A stretch of DNA of 64,000 nucleotides from Nitrospirillum pindoramense (GCF_007827955.1 NZ_VITR01000007.1:309006-373005); one strand, 5' to 3'. Shown: positions 1 to 8,278, counted from the stretch's first letter. A program made the numbers and translations. The notes: generated from the letters alone by a model not told the origin.

Positions 1-688
1 CCTGGGCCTGCTGGGCATGGCGCTGTACCAGGGGCTGGCCTATTACGCGGCGGCCAGTACCAGCGCCACCAACATCGGCATCTTTGTCGCTCTGGTGCCG
101 CTGCTGACCCTGGCGATCAGCGCCGTGTGGCTGCGGCAGAAGCACGGGCCCCTGGCCCTGGCGGGCGGCCTAGTGTCGCTGGCCGGCATCCTGTTCGTGC
201 TGGGCCAGGGCGATTATGGTCGCCTGCTGTCGCACGGCGTGGGCCGGGGGGATGCCTTCATGCTGGGCGCCTGCGTCGCCTATGCCGCCTATGGCGTCTG
301 CCTGAAGCGCTGGCCCCTGCCCTTGCCGGTGTGGACCTCGCTTTACGCCCAGGTGGCGGCGGGCCTGGTCTTCCTGCTGCCGGGCTATCTGCTGGCGCCA
401 TCGGCCCCGGCCACGCCGGCCACCATCGCCATGATCGCCTATGCCGGCATCCCGACATCCATCCTGGCGCCGGTGCTGTGGATGCAGGGGGTGAAGCACC
501 TGGGGCCGGGCCGCACCGCCATCTTCATGAACCTGCTGCCCATCACCACCGCGGTGCTGGCGGCCCTGCTGCTGGGCGAGGTGCTGCACCCCTATCACCT
601 GGTGGGCGGCGGCTTGGTGGTGCTGGGCATCGTGCTGGCCCAGCGCCCCGCGCGCCCGCGGCCGCAACCGGCCGCCGCCCACCCCTGA
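1..688 (+). CDS. EamA/DMT-family membrane transporter, 5' end cut by the window
   Basis: The frame is open from base 2, before the first visible ATG at 17, so the N-terminus lies outside the window. About 228 residues remain, with several hydrophobic helices and a second EamA repeat (LGACVAYAAYGVCLKRWP onward). The PxLTLAISAVWLRQK segment and the end pattern (LGEVLHPYHLVGGGLVVLGI) are typical of drug/metabolite exporters of the inner membrane. The substrate cannot be read from sequence. A short basic, proline-rich tail follows the last helix. It converges on the dehydrogenase gene that ends at 695. Confidence 0.85.
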   Translation, partial: LGLLGMALYQGLAYYAAASTSATNIGIFVALVPLLTLAISAVWLRQKHGPLALAGGLVSLAGILFVLGQGDYGRLLSHGVGRGDAFMLGACVAYAAYGVCLKRWPLPLPVWTSLYAQVAAGLVFLLPGYLLAPSAPATPATIAMIAYAGIPTSILAPVLWMQGVKHLGPGRTAIFMNLLPITTAVLAALLLGEVLHPYHLVGGGLVVLGIVLAQRPARPRPQPAAAHP

Positions 689-694
689 GCGGCT

Positions 695-1564
695 TCAGCG
701 GCCGGTATAAAGGCGGATGAGGGCGGAGACGTTCTCCCCGCCATGGCCGGCCTCCCGCGCGCGCTCCAGGACCGCGAGGGTCGCGTCCGCCACGGGGGTG
801 TCGGCCTTCAGCCCGTCCGCCGCCTGGGTGCCATAGCGGAAGTCCTTGGTCATCAGGTCGATGGGGAAGCGCACGGCGAAGTCGCCGGCCTGCATCAGGC
901 GGGCGTAGGTGGCCGCGGCGGGGCTGGCCACCGGCAGGGTGGTCAGGACGTCCAGGGCGGCGGCGGCGTCGAAGCCGGCCTTGCCCAGGAAGCCCAGCAT
1001 CTCCGCCCAGGCGGCCAGCTGGATGCCCAGCAGGCCGTTGACCGCCAGCTTCATCACCGCCCCCCGGCCGACCGGACCGACATGGTGGATGGCCGCCGCC
1101 AGGGGCGCCAGCGCCGGCCGCGCCGTCTCAAAGGTCGCAACCTCACCGCCGGCCAGGACGATCAGCTTGCCGTCCTGCGCCTGGGGCAGGGTGCCCACCA
1201 CCGGCGCCTCCAGGAAGCCCGCCCCGGTGGCCGTGACCGCCGCCGCCAGCTGGGCGGCCCAGGCGGGGGAAAGGGTGCTGCACTCGATGGCGACGGCCTC
1301 CGGGTCCAGGCCCGCCAGGGCGCCGGTCTTGTCGTCCAGCCACACGGCCCGGGAGGCCGTGTCATCGGCCACCATGGCGATGACGAAATCCGCCCCGGCG
1401 GCCGCCGCGCGCGGGCTGGGGGCGGCGGCGGCGCCCAGCGCCGTCAGGTCGGCCGTGGCGGCGGGGGAGCGGTTCCACACCGTGACGGCGTGCCCCGCCT
1501 TGACCAGGTTCGCGGCCATGCGGGCGCCCATGGCGCCCAGGCCCAGGAAGGCGACCTTGCTCAT
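695..1564 (-). CDS. NAD(P)-dependent beta-hydroxyacid dehydrogenase family oxidoreductase
   Basis: This 289-residue protein has an N-terminal Rossmann motif (VAFLGLGAMG, residues 4-13) followed by MAANLVKAGHAVTVWNRSP, the signature of the 3-hydroxyisobutyrate/tartronate semialdehyde reductase family. A substrate loop (EAPVVGTLPQAQDGK) and the expected catalytic lysine in GAVMKLAVN are present. Family members oxidise or reduce small beta-hydroxyacids with NAD(P); the substrate here is unknown. AAGGAG lies about 10 nt before the ATG. It sits 24 nt after the SDR gene on the same strand, so the two probably form one transcript. Confidence 0.88.
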   Translation of the reverse strand: MSKVAFLGLGAMGARMAANLVKAGHAVTVWNRSPAATADLTALGAAAAPSPRAAAAGADFVIAMVADDTASRAVWLDDKTGALAGLDPEAVAIECSTLSPAWAAQLAAAVTATGAGFLEAPVVGTLPQAQDGKLIVLAGGEVATFETARPALAPLAAAIHHVGPVGRGAVMKLAVNGLLGIQLAAWAEMLGFLGKAGFDAAAALDVLTTLPVASPAAATYARLMQAGDFAVRFPIDLMTKDFRYGTQAADGLKADTPVADATLAVLERAREAGHGGENVSALIRLYTGR

Positions 1565-1588
1565 GCTGTGATGCTCCTTGAAGGGGGC

Positions 1589-2287
1589 TTACCAGGGGAT
1601 CGTGGCGCCCTGGTAATCCAGGTACTGCAGGCCGGGCTTGCCGGCCTGGGCCGTCACCACGTCGACCACGCGGGGAATGCTTTCCGACACATCCAGGCTG
1701 GCGGCCGGCCCGCCCATGTCGGTGCGGACCCAGCCGGGGGCGATGACCAGCAGGGTGCGGCCATGGGCCGGCTGCCGCGCCGCGTAGGAACGCATGAGGG
1801 TGTTCAGCGCCGCCTTGCTGGCCCGGTACACCTCCCACCCGCCGCTGAGGTTTTTGGCCACGCTGCCCAGGATGGAGGACATGACGGCGATGGTGCCCTT
1901 GGGCGTCACCAGGTCGCCCAGCACCTCGACACAGCGCATGGGCGACAGGGCGTTGGTGACCTGCACCCGCACGAATTCCTCGGTCGACACCTGGCCGATG
2001 GTTTCGCTGGGGTCATTGGTGACGCCGGCGTTGACGAACAGCACGTCGACACGGGTACCCGCCAGGCGCTGACGCAGGCTGGATATCTGGTCGGCATGGA
2101 CGATGTCGACCAGCTCCACCGTCAGGCGGCCCTGGGCCTCGCCGGCCAATTCATGCAGGGGGCCGGGCTCGGTGCCGGGACGGACGGTGCCGATGACTTG
2201 CCAGCCCCGCGACAGGTATTCCTGGGCCAGGGCCAAGCCCAAGCCACGGGAGGCGCCGACGATGAAGGCGGTGGGGGAAGCGGACAT
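1589..2287 (-). CDS. Short-chain dehydrogenase/reductase (SDR)
   Basis: This 232-residue classical SDR has the cofactor motif GASRGLG (residues 12-18), VNAGV in the middle, the catalytic serine in MSSILGS and the YxxxK pair in YRASK. SDRs of this length act on hydroxyl or keto groups using NAD(P)H. No signal peptide is visible, so it should be cytosolic. It is the first gene of a likely two-gene operon with the downstream hydroxyacid dehydrogenase. The substrate is not predictable. Confidence 0.88.
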   Translation of the reverse strand: MSASPTAFIVGASRGLGLALAQEYLSRGWQVIGTVRPGTEPGPLHELAGEAQGRLTVELVDIVHADQISSLRQRLAGTRVDVLFVNAGVTNDPSETIGQVSTEEFVRVQVTNALSPMRCVEVLGDLVTPKGTIAVMSSILGSVAKNLSGGWEVYRASKAALNTLMRSYAARQPAHGRTLLVIAPGWVRTDMGGPAASLDVSESIPRVVDVVTAQAGKPGLQYLDYQGATIPW

Positions 2288-2435
2288 AGGGGGAGACCCT
2301 TTCTGCTAGGGGCACCGGCCGCCCCGGTTGGCGCCGGAGGTCGGGCCAGAGGGACGGCAGATGCCTGATATGGGGCGGCCCCGGCAAAAGTCAGGGGCCG
2401 ATGATCGACAACAGGGCCACGCCCGGCCTTGACCT

Positions 2436-2484
2436 TATTTTACCCGGATATTATATCGAGACCCAATATCACCCGGGTAAAATA
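2436..2484. promoter_or_regulatory. Long imperfect palindrome just upstream of the GIY-YIG gene
   Basis: The 12-base arms TATTTTACCCGG (2436-2447) and CCGGGTAAAATA (2473-2484) are perfect complements. Inner ATAT segments extend the stem with a small bulge. The right arm ends 10 bases before the ATG at 2495. It is A/T-richer than its surroundings. It could be an operator, an mRNA hairpin controlling translation, or the target of the neighbouring GIY-YIG protein; sequence alone does not decide. Confidence 0.5.
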
Positions 2485-2494
2485 GGATCGCACC

Positions 2495-2833
2495 ATGCAA
2501 GCCCAGGACAGGAAGGCGGCCATCGCCGACTACAAGAAGCGGGAGGATGAGCCCGGCATCTACGCGCTGCGCTGTGCCGCCCTGCCGGACACCGTGTGGG
2601 TGGGGCCCACGCCGACCCTGGACACCATCCAGAACCGGCTGTGGTTCAGTCTGCGCCACGGCGGCCACACCCACCGGGGCCTGCAAGCCGCCTGGACCGC
2701 CCACGGCGCCGACGCGTTCACCTTCGAGGTGCTGGAACGGCTGGAGCCGGAGGAAAGCCCCTACCTCGCCCGCGCCCAACTGAAGGACCGCGCCGCCCAT
2801 TGGCGGGCGGCGCTGAAGGCGGAGGCGATTTAA
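2495..2833 (+). CDS. GIY-YIG nuclease-like protein
   Basis: The 112-residue protein contains a GIY motif (PGIYALRC, about residues 20-27) and the paired strand VWVGPT, corresponding to the YIG element. An arginine follows on the next helix (QNRLWFSLRHGGH) and a conserved-type glutamate in FEVLERL. This matches small single-domain GIY-YIG proteins, which cut DNA in repair or mobile contexts; many small members are uncharacterised. The second motif is VG rather than YIG, so activity is uncertain. It converges on the GST gene, with stop codons almost touching. Confidence 0.7.
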   Translation: MQAQDRKAAIADYKKREDEPGIYALRCAALPDTVWVGPTPTLDTIQNRLWFSLRHGGHTHRGLQAAWTAHGADAFTFEVLERLEPEESPYLARAQLKDRAAHWRAALKAEAI

Positions 2834-2834
2834 C

Positions 2835-3542
2835 TCACCCCAGCCGCTTCGGGATATCCAGTCCCCGCTGCACCGCCGGCCGCGCCAGGCCGCGTTCCAG
2901 CCAGGCGGGAACGTGGGTGAGGCTGCCGTAGTCGACCAGCTCACCCGCGCCGTAGAAGCCCACCAGATTGCGCACCCAGCCCAGGCAGGCGATGTCGGCG
3001 ATGGTGTACTCTTCGCCCATGATCCAGGGGCGGTCGGCCAAACGGCCCTCCAGCACGCCCAGCAGGCGCTTGGATTCATCGGCGTAGCGCTTCAGGGGGC
3101 GCTTGTCCTCATAGTCCTTGCCGGCGAATTTGTGGAAGAAGCCCACCTGGCCGAACATCGGGCCGATGGCGGCCATCTGGAAGAACACCCATTGCAGGGT
3201 CTCGTAGCGGGCGGTCGCGCCGGCGGGCAGGAACTTGCCCGTCTTTTCCGCCAGATAGACCAGGATGGCGCCGGACTCGAACAGGGCGATGGGCGTGCCC
3301 TCCGGCCCGTTGGGGTCGATGATGGCCGGGATCTTGCCGTTGGGGTTCAGCGACAGGAATTCCGGCGTCCAGCTCTCGTTCTGCATGATGTTGACGAGAT
3401 GCGGCTCATACGGAAGCCCGGTTTCCTCCAGCATGATGGAAACCTTCACCCCGTTGGGCGTCGGCAGCCCATAGAGCTGGATGCGGTCGGGATGCTGGGC
3501 CGGCCAGCGGCGGGTGATGGGGAAGGCGGACAGGTCGGTCAT
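2835..3542 (-). CDS. Glutathione S-transferase, Ure2/YfcG-like
   Basis: I start this at 3542 (MTDLSAFP) because GAGAAG lies about 5 nt upstream; longer starts to 3587 lack this support. The 235-residue product has a thioredoxin-like N-terminal domain with IQLYGLPTPNGVKVSIMLEE, NPNGKIPAI and the glutathione-binding turn ALFESGAILVYLAEKTG. An all-helical C-terminal domain follows (FFQMAAIGPMFGQVGFFHKF). This pattern is shared with the YfcG/YghU disulfide-bond oxidoreductases. It is cytosolic and probably acts in glutathione-dependent reduction or detoxification. Confidence 0.88.
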   Translation of the reverse strand: MTDLSAFPITRRWPAQHPDRIQLYGLPTPNGVKVSIMLEETGLPYEPHLVNIMQNESWTPEFLSLNPNGKIPAIIDPNGPEGTPIALFESGAILVYLAEKTGKFLPAGATARYETLQWVFFQMAAIGPMFGQVGFFHKFAGKDYEDKRPLKRYADESKRLLGVLEGRLADRPWIMGEEYTIADIACLGWVRNLVGFYGAGELVDYGSLTHVPAWLERGLARPAVQRGLDIPKRLG

Positions 3543-3626
3543 CGGGCTTCTCATCAGTCGGCGGGAGGAACGGCATTGAACTGCCAATCCACTGCCGCTT
3601 CAACGACCGTGGTCACAACCTAAAAG

Positions 3627-3656
3627 AAAAGGGTGGCCTTGCCTGACCGCCCTTTT
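3627..3656 (-). terminator. Rho-independent terminator-like hairpin after the GH31 gene
   Basis: Arms AAAAGGGTGG (3627-3636) and CCGCCCTTTT (3647-3656) pair with one wobble. On the minus strand the stem runs into TTTTCTTTTAGG. It lies downstream of the repeat that follows the GH31 stop codon and upstream of the GST start, so it would separate the two transcripts. Confidence 0.6.
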
Positions 3657-3670
3657 CCATGAACTTCTAC

Positions 3671-3803
3671 CAGCGGCACGAGAGGGCGCCTCGTGCCGCT
3701 GTAGCCCGCGACCGCAGGCGCCGGAGATTTCTGGGGAGCCGAAGGCGAACTGGAAATCGAGGAGAAGCCAAGCCAGCGGATTCTGGCGCCCGGCGCCTGA
3801 GGG
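3671..3803 (-). repeat. Dispersed 3'-UTR repeat, copy A (after GH31)
   Basis: Read on the minus strand, the copy begins CCTCAGGCGCCGGGCG at 3803, contains the TTCCAG/CGCTCC-type middle found in the other copies, and ends in a hairpin with arms AGCGGCACGAG/CTCGTGCCGCT (3672-3682 and 3690-3700). It starts 53 bases after the GH31 stop codon in the sense orientation. Related copies are at 7450, 25546 and 29151, with a divergent one at 43495. Confidence 0.75.
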
Positions 3804-3855
3804 GCGGCAGCTGATCGGTCACGATCAACTGCCGCACGTATTGGATACGGGCCGC

Positions 3856-6342
3856 TTACTGGGCCTGCACAACCTCCACCACCTTGGCGTCGGGCTCGCT
3901 CCAGCCCTTGGCGCCGGTGTGGCCCAGGCTGTGGCTGGCCTCGGTCCAGGTAAGCTCGGTGACCTTGCCGCCGCCCTGCTCATAGGCGTAGGTGAAGCCG
4001 TCGTCCTGGAACAGAGTGAAGCGGCCGTCGGCCCCCGGATAGACCTTCACCTTCGCGATGGTCTGCGTCTGGTGCGTGTTCTCGATGGGGGAGCCCAGGG
4101 GCAGGATGGACCCCGCCTTCACGAACACCGGGATGCGGTCGATGGGAGCCGCCACCGTCACCGTCTGGCCGCCGGTGTAGCGCTTGTCCGTCCAGAAGTC
4201 GTACCAGTCGGCCCCGGCAGGCAGGTACACCTGCTTGGTCGTCGCCCCCTGCTCCGTCACCGGGGCCACCAGCAGGGCGGGGCCGAACATGTACTCGTCC
4301 CGCATGTCGGTCACGGCCGGGTCGTTGGGGAAGTCCAGCGGCAGGGCCCGCAGGAAGGGCGCGCCCGTCTTATAGGTCTTGTAGCCCAGGGAATAGATGT
4401 ACGGGATCAGCTGGTAGCGCAGCTTCACGTACTTTTCCAAAATGGCCTGGGCGTCGGGCCCATAGGACCAGATCTCGTTGGCCGGGCGGCTGCCGTGGGT
4501 GCGCAGCACCGGCAGGAAGGTCGCATACTGGAACCAGCGGGTGTACAGCTCGGGATAATCGTCATAGCCGCCGACCACGCCGCGCGCCGGCGTCGGGTCC
4601 AGCAGCGGCGCCTTGGCGGGCTTATGCTCCTCCGGCAGGTACTGCCAGCCGCCGGTGTCGTTGCTCCAGTAGGTGATGCCAGACGCGGCGAAGTCCAGGC
4701 CGGTGGGCACCTGGCGCTTGAAGGCGTCCCAGGTGGGGGTGATGTCGGACGACCAGACGATGGCGCCGTTGCGCTGCACGCCCAGATAGGCGTCGCGCGA
4801 CAGGATGACGGTGCGCTTGTCCTTGAAGTCGCGGCGGAAGCCGTCATACAGCGCGCTGGTGTGGAACAGCGGGTAGACGTTGAAGTACTTCGTGCCCGGC
4901 CCGATGTGGTAGTAGCTGCCGTTGGGCGGCAAATCCGGCTCCGTCTCATCCGACCACAGGCTGTCGAAGCCCTGGCTCAGGATGTTGTCGCGGATGGTGT
5001 TCCAGTACCACTTGGCGGCGTCGGGGTTGGTGGTGTCGATGTCCGACCCAGCCTTGTCATAGGGCAGGCCGGTGGTGGGCGTGCCGTCCGCCTGGCTCAG
5101 GAACCAGCCGTTCTTCTTCAGCAGGTCGTAATAACGGCCGTCGGACGTGAAGCGCGGCCACACGCTGATCATGGTCTCGAAGCCCATGTCGTGCAGCTGC
5201 TTGTTCATCGCCTTCGGGTTGGGCCACAGCTCCGGCACGAAATCGAACTGGCCCATGATGGTGTAGTAGAACCAGTCGACCACCAGCACGTCGGCCGGAA
5301 TGTGCCGCTCACGATAGCCCTTGGCCACGTCCAGCACTTCCTGCTGCGAACGGTAGCGCTGCTTGGACTGGATGTAGCCGTAGGCCGACTTGGGCAGCAT
5401 GGGAGTGACGCCCGTCAGCTGGCGGTAGCCCGCGTAGATCTCATCCGGCGTCTTGCCCGCGATGACGAAGAAGGAGACGCGGTCGCCGACCTCGGACGTC
5501 CAGCGGGTGACCTCGTTGAAGCCCGGCTCGATCGTCGTCTTCGACGGGTTGTCCCACAGCAGGCCGTAGCCGTAGTTGGTGATCATGAAGGGCACGCAGG
5601 TGCTCTGCCCACCCGGCGCGTTGTAGTCGTTCCAGCAGCGCACGACATGGCCGCGATGGTCCAGGAAGCCCTCCTGGTTCTGGCCCAGGCCGTAGTAATG
5701 CTCATCCGCCGGTGCGGCGAAGACGCCGTTCACGGTATAGAATTGGTCGTCCGTGGGCCGGCGGTCGTGCAGCAGCTGGCTGTTGCCGTCCTTGAAATTG
5801 GGGATGCCCATGGACCAGCCGGTGAAGTCCAGGATGGTCTTGCCCGACGCGTCCTTGAAGGTGATGTGGGCGCCATTGGTGGTGCCACCGAAATAGCGGC
5901 TGATGTCCACGGCGGTCTGCTGCGGCGGCACGGCGTGCGGCGGCGGGTGCCAGCCGACGATGGTGGCCGACATCTGGCCGGACTTCAGCACGGTGTCGCC
6001 GCGCTCATCCTTGCCTTGCGTCCAGCCGGCGGTGTTGACGCCGGGGATGACGCCGTAGCCGGGCCCGGCCAGCGCCGCGTCCTTTTTCAGGCTGAGGGTG
6101 ACGCGGATGATGTTGGGGCCATAGGGCTCCAGCACCAAGGTCTGTTCCTGGGTCTTGCTGGACTGATCCACCACCACCGGGGCGGCCACGCCGCTGTCGG
6201 CCGCCCAGGCGGACGCGGTGGAGGCGGAGGCCGCCAGGGCCACGGCCGCGACACTCAGGCGGCTGGCAAGGGCCAGGCCGCGCCAGGATGGGCGCATGGA
6301 TTTCGGTGTGGCGCCCCGCATGGGCTGCCCGCGCGTCTTCAT
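3856..6342 (-). CDS. Secreted glycoside hydrolase family 31 (alpha-xylosidase/alpha-glucosidase type)
   Basis: This 828-residue protein starts with a long basic, then hydrophobic, signal peptide ending near ASTASAWA (about residue 48). An N-terminal beta domain and a TIM barrel follow. The barrel strand DVLVVDWFYY, the acidic cluster WSDETEPD, expected to hold the nucleophile region, and the acid/base strand ITYWSNDTGGW are recognisable GH31 elements, followed by FLPVLRTHGSR and a C-terminal DUF5110-like beta domain. GH31 enzymes remove alpha-linked glucose or xylose from oligosaccharides. Periplasmic or outer-membrane-associated action is inferred. A LacI-type operator lies about 52 bp upstream, suggesting sugar-induced expression. 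Confidence 0.9.
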   Translation of the reverse strand: MKTRGQPMRGATPKSMRPSWRGLALASRLSVAAVALAASASTASAWAADSGVAAPVVVDQSSKTQEQTLVLEPYGPNIIRVTLSLKKDAALAGPGYGVIPGVNTAGWTQGKDERGDTVLKSGQMSATIVGWHPPPHAVPPQQTAVDISRYFGGTTNGAHITFKDASGKTILDFTGWSMGIPNFKDGNSQLLHDRRPTDDQFYTVNGVFAAPADEHYYGLGQNQEGFLDHRGHVVRCWNDYNAPGGQSTCVPFMITNYGYGLLWDNPSKTTIEPGFNEVTRWTSEVGDRVSFFVIAGKTPDEIYAGYRQLTGVTPMLPKSAYGYIQSKQRYRSQQEVLDVAKGYRERHIPADVLVVDWFYYTIMGQFDFVPELWPNPKAMNKQLHDMGFETMISVWPRFTSDGRYYDLLKKNGWFLSQADGTPTTGLPYDKAGSDIDTTNPDAAKWYWNTIRDNILSQGFDSLWSDETEPDLPPNGSYYHIGPGTKYFNVYPLFHTSALYDGFRRDFKDKRTVILSRDAYLGVQRNGAIVWSSDITPTWDAFKRQVPTGLDFAASGITYWSNDTGGWQYLPEEHKPAKAPLLDPTPARGVVGGYDDYPELYTRWFQYATFLPVLRTHGSRPANEIWSYGPDAQAILEKYVKLRYQLIPYIYSLGYKTYKTGAPFLRALPLDFPNDPAVTDMRDEYMFGPALLVAPVTEQGATTKQVYLPAGADWYDFWTDKRYTGGQTVTVAAPIDRIPVFVKAGSILPLGSPIENTHQTQTIAKVKVYPGADGRFTLFQDDGFTYAYEQGGGKVTELTWTEASHSLGHTGAKGWSEPDAKVVEVVQAQ

Positions 6343-6393
6343 GGTCCGTATTCCCCCTGGAGGTTATTATTAAGGCAGGTGTTATAAATCATA

Positions 6394-6407
6394 TGATAGC
6401 GCTAACA
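6394..6407. promoter_or_regulatory. LacI-family operator-like palindrome upstream of GH31
   Basis: TGATAGCGCTAACA is a 14-bp palindrome with one imperfect pair around the central GCGC-type step. It matches the TGxTAGCGCTAxCA shape typical of LacI-family operators, including the xylose-responsive motif known in Caulobacter. It lies 52 bp before the GH31 ATG. A second palindrome, ATCATATGAT, overlaps its left edge. No LacI gene is in the window. Confidence 0.6.
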
Positions 6408-6594
6408 TCTGTCAGGCGCGGGCTCCGGTCAACCCGAAATGTCCCGTTGGGGTGGAAGGCTCATCGTTCCGGCAGGGCAACGGTCCGTGCCGTCCGCGCT
6501 CCCTATCGCCCCATCGCACCACGGCTTAAAGTGAGGCCGACGATGGCGCGGGCACACCGCGCCCCCTTTGATATTGCCCGGCAAGGGTGGCCCG

Positions 6595-7446
6595 ATGAGC
6601 ACGCTTAAGACCCTGAAACGCCTGCACGCCGCCTATCGCGACGACATCGCGGACCTGACGACGCGCCGCCCCTTGCCGGGCCCCGACCTGCCACAGCTCA
6701 GCCCCTTCCTGTTCCTGAACCACCACGGCCCCCAGGTCTACCCGCCCAACAACAGCGGCCTGCCCTTCGGCCCCCACCCCCACCGGGGCTTTGAGACGGT
6801 GACCTTCATCCTGGAGGGGGAGCTGACGCACGCCGACAGCGCCGGCCATGAAAGCGTTATCAAGGCCGGCGGCGTGCAGTGGATGACGGCCGGGCGCGGC
6901 GTGGTGCATTCGGAACTGTCACCGGCGGACTTCCGCCGCCGGGGCGGGCCGCTGGAGATATTGCAGTTGTGGGTGAATCTGCCCGCCCGGCTGAAGTTCG
7001 CCGAGCCGGGCTACACCGGCCTGCAGCGCGACGCCATCCCCGCCCTGCCCACGCCGGATGGGCGCGGCACCGTCAACCTGATTTCCGGCAGCTGGGGCGG
7101 TGCTGCCGGCCCCATCACCTCCCTGACCGGCGTGTTCATGAGCACGGTGACCTTAAGCGCCGGCGGCTCCGCGCGCTTTGACGGCGCCGCCGGCCGCACC
7201 GTTTTCCTCTACGTCGTGCGCGGCGCCCTTTCCGTGGGCGGCGGCACCGCCCCCGCCCACAGGCTGGTGGAATTGAGCCTGGAGGGCGACGCGGTGGAGA
7301 TCACCGCGCAACAGGACGCCGTGCTGCTGTTCGGCCATGGCGAGCCCATCGCCGAACCGGTGGTGGCCTATGGCCCCTTCGTCATGAACACCCGTGAGGA
7401 AATCATCGCCGCCATCCGCGATTACCAGGCGGGATTGTTTGAATAA
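6595..7446 (+). CDS. Pirin family protein (cupin)
   Basis: I place the start at ATG 6595, with AAGGG about 8 nt upstream, rather than the TTG at 6568. The 283-residue product has the pirin N-terminal cupin: LSPFLFLNHHGPQVYP, then FGPHPHRGFETVTFILEGEL, giving the metal-binding His cluster, and the later GGVQWMTAGRGVVHSE with a His/Glu pair. A second, degenerate cupin follows (RTVFLYVVRGALSVGG). Bacterial pirins bind iron and can act as quercetinases or redox partners; which applies here is unknown. Repeat copy B follows 3 bases after its stop. Confidence 0.9.
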   Translation: MSTLKTLKRLHAAYRDDIADLTTRRPLPGPDLPQLSPFLFLNHHGPQVYPPNNSGLPFGPHPHRGFETVTFILEGELTHADSAGHESVIKAGGVQWMTAGRGVVHSELSPADFRRRGGPLEILQLWVNLPARLKFAEPGYTGLQRDAIPALPTPDGRGTVNLISGSWGGAAGPITSLTGVFMSTVTLSAGGSARFDGAAGRTVFLYVVRGALSVGGGTAPAHRLVELSLEGDAVEITAQQDAVLLFGHGEPIAEPVVAYGPFVMNTREEIIAAIRDYQAGLFE

Positions 7447-7449
7447 CTC

Positions 7450-7581
7450 CCTCAAACGCCGGGCGCGGCCATCCGGCCGCTTGCCTAGTCCTCGATTCCC
7501 AGTCCGCCTTCGGCGCCCCGGAAATCTCCGGCGGCCCCGGTCGGGGCCTACACCGGCATGAGTCAAAATCTCATGCCGGTG
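7450..7581 (+). repeat. Dispersed 3'-UTR repeat, copy B (after pirin)
   Basis: It begins CCTCAAACGCCGGGCG 3 bases after the pirin stop and shares the AGTCCGCCTTCGGCGCCCC middle with the family. It ends in a hairpin with arms ACCGGCATGAG/CTCATGCCGGT (7552-7562 and 7570-7580). The stem differs from copy A at two positions and both arms change together. Its end overlaps the tail of the convergent XRE gene. Confidence 0.75.
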
Positions 7582-7795
7582 GTGTCAGGTCAGGTACTGG
7601 CCGGTGGGGATTGGTGAAAATCGCCTCCACCGGCAGGCCAAACAGCGCGGCGATGCGATAGGCCAGGTCCAGCGACGGGTCGTGCTTCTCCGTCTCCAGG
7701 GCATTGACCGCCTGGCGGGACACGCCCAGCCGCTCCCCCAGGTCGTTCTGCGTCCAGCCCCGTTCCGCCCGTAGGACTTTCAGGGTGTTCCGCAT
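7571..7795 (-). CDS. XRE-family helix-turn-helix regulator (YozG-like)
   Basis: The 74-residue protein is a single Cro/CI helix-turn-helix: LKVLRAERGWTQNDLGERLGVSRQAVNALETEKHDPSL, with the turn at ERLGVS and recognition helix SRQAVNALE. This size and the end pattern (AYRIAALFGLPVEAIF) match the YozG-like regulators that accompany small membrane proteins. Its ATG overlaps the TGA of the upstream membrane gene (TGATG), implying coupled translation. It likely represses its own operon through the TGTCAGGT palindromes at 8225-8278. Confidence 0.88.
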   Translation of the reverse strand: MRNTLKVLRAERGWTQNDLGERLGVSRQAVNALETEKHDPSLDLAYRIAALFGLPVEAIFTNPHRPVPDLTPPA

Positions 7796-8214
7796 CAGCG
7801 CGTCGTCCGAATAAAGGGAGAGACCAAGCAAAAGGCGACCCAGAACACGGCATAGACCATGAAGCCCGGCACATGCGGCATATTCAGGAACACTTCGAGG
7901 AAGCCCCAGGTCGAGGCGACGATGAAGGACAGCGCGGCGGCGACGATGAAACGCTTGGCCGTCAGCGCCCGCATGAACTCGTCCACCCGACCCATGAAAC
8001 GCAGGGTCAGCCAGAGCTGGACGGCGATGCTGGCGGGCGGCACCAGGACCGCCAGAACCAGCAGCGGCCCTTGGATATTGAGGCCGGACCAGTTGATCAC
8101 GGCGATGGACAGGCAATAGACGAACATGGAGGCGGCGCTGCCGATGCGATACTGCCGGCAGGCGGCATCCGACGAATTGACGGTGGGGAAGCCCGTGGCG
8201 ATGTCTGCGCTCAT
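7795..8214 (-). CDS. Small four-helix membrane protein paired with an XRE regulator
   Basis: I start at MSADIATGFP (8214); an upstream ATG at 8256 would add 14 residues lying over the operator palindrome at 8225-8241. The 139-residue product has four predicted membrane segments, around FVYCLSIAVINW, LLVLAVLVPPASIAVQLWL, FIVAAALSFIVASTWGFLEVFL and FMVYAVFWVAFCLVSPFI. I recognise no enzymatic motif. Membrane protein plus YozG-type regulator pairs are common in bacteria, but their role is not established. Translation is coupled to the downstream regulator by TGATG. Confidence 0.75.
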   Translation of the reverse strand: MSADIATGFPTVNSSDAACRQYRIGSAASMFVYCLSIAVINWSGLNIQGPLLVLAVLVPPASIAVQLWLTLRFMGRVDEFMRALTAKRFIVAAALSFIVASTWGFLEVFLNMPHVPGFMVYAVFWVAFCLVSPFIRTTR

Positions 8215-8224
8215 GTCATGGTCT

Positions 8225-8278
8225 CCTGACATTTTGTCAGGTAAACATGACTCCATTTTCGTGTCAGGTCAACCTGAC
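8225..8278. promoter_or_regulatory. Two operator palindromes for the membrane-protein/XRE operon
   Basis: CCTGACATTTTGTCAGG (8225-8241) and GTCAGGTCAACCTGAC (8263-8278) are two perfect inverted repeats sharing the half-site TGTCAGG/CCTGACA, with an extra half-site between them. They lie immediately upstream of the start at 8214, where an autorepressor would bind. The centres are about 38 bp apart. Confidence 0.65.

Noticed and set aside
3841..6387. A very long open frame antisense to the GH31 gene
   Set aside because: High GC at third positions suppresses stops on the opposite strand; the antisense product is Gly/Val/Gln/His-rich without domains, while the GH31 frame has clear motifs and a signal peptide. 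The same applies opposite the molybdenum hydroxylase, dnaK, mscS and S9 genes.
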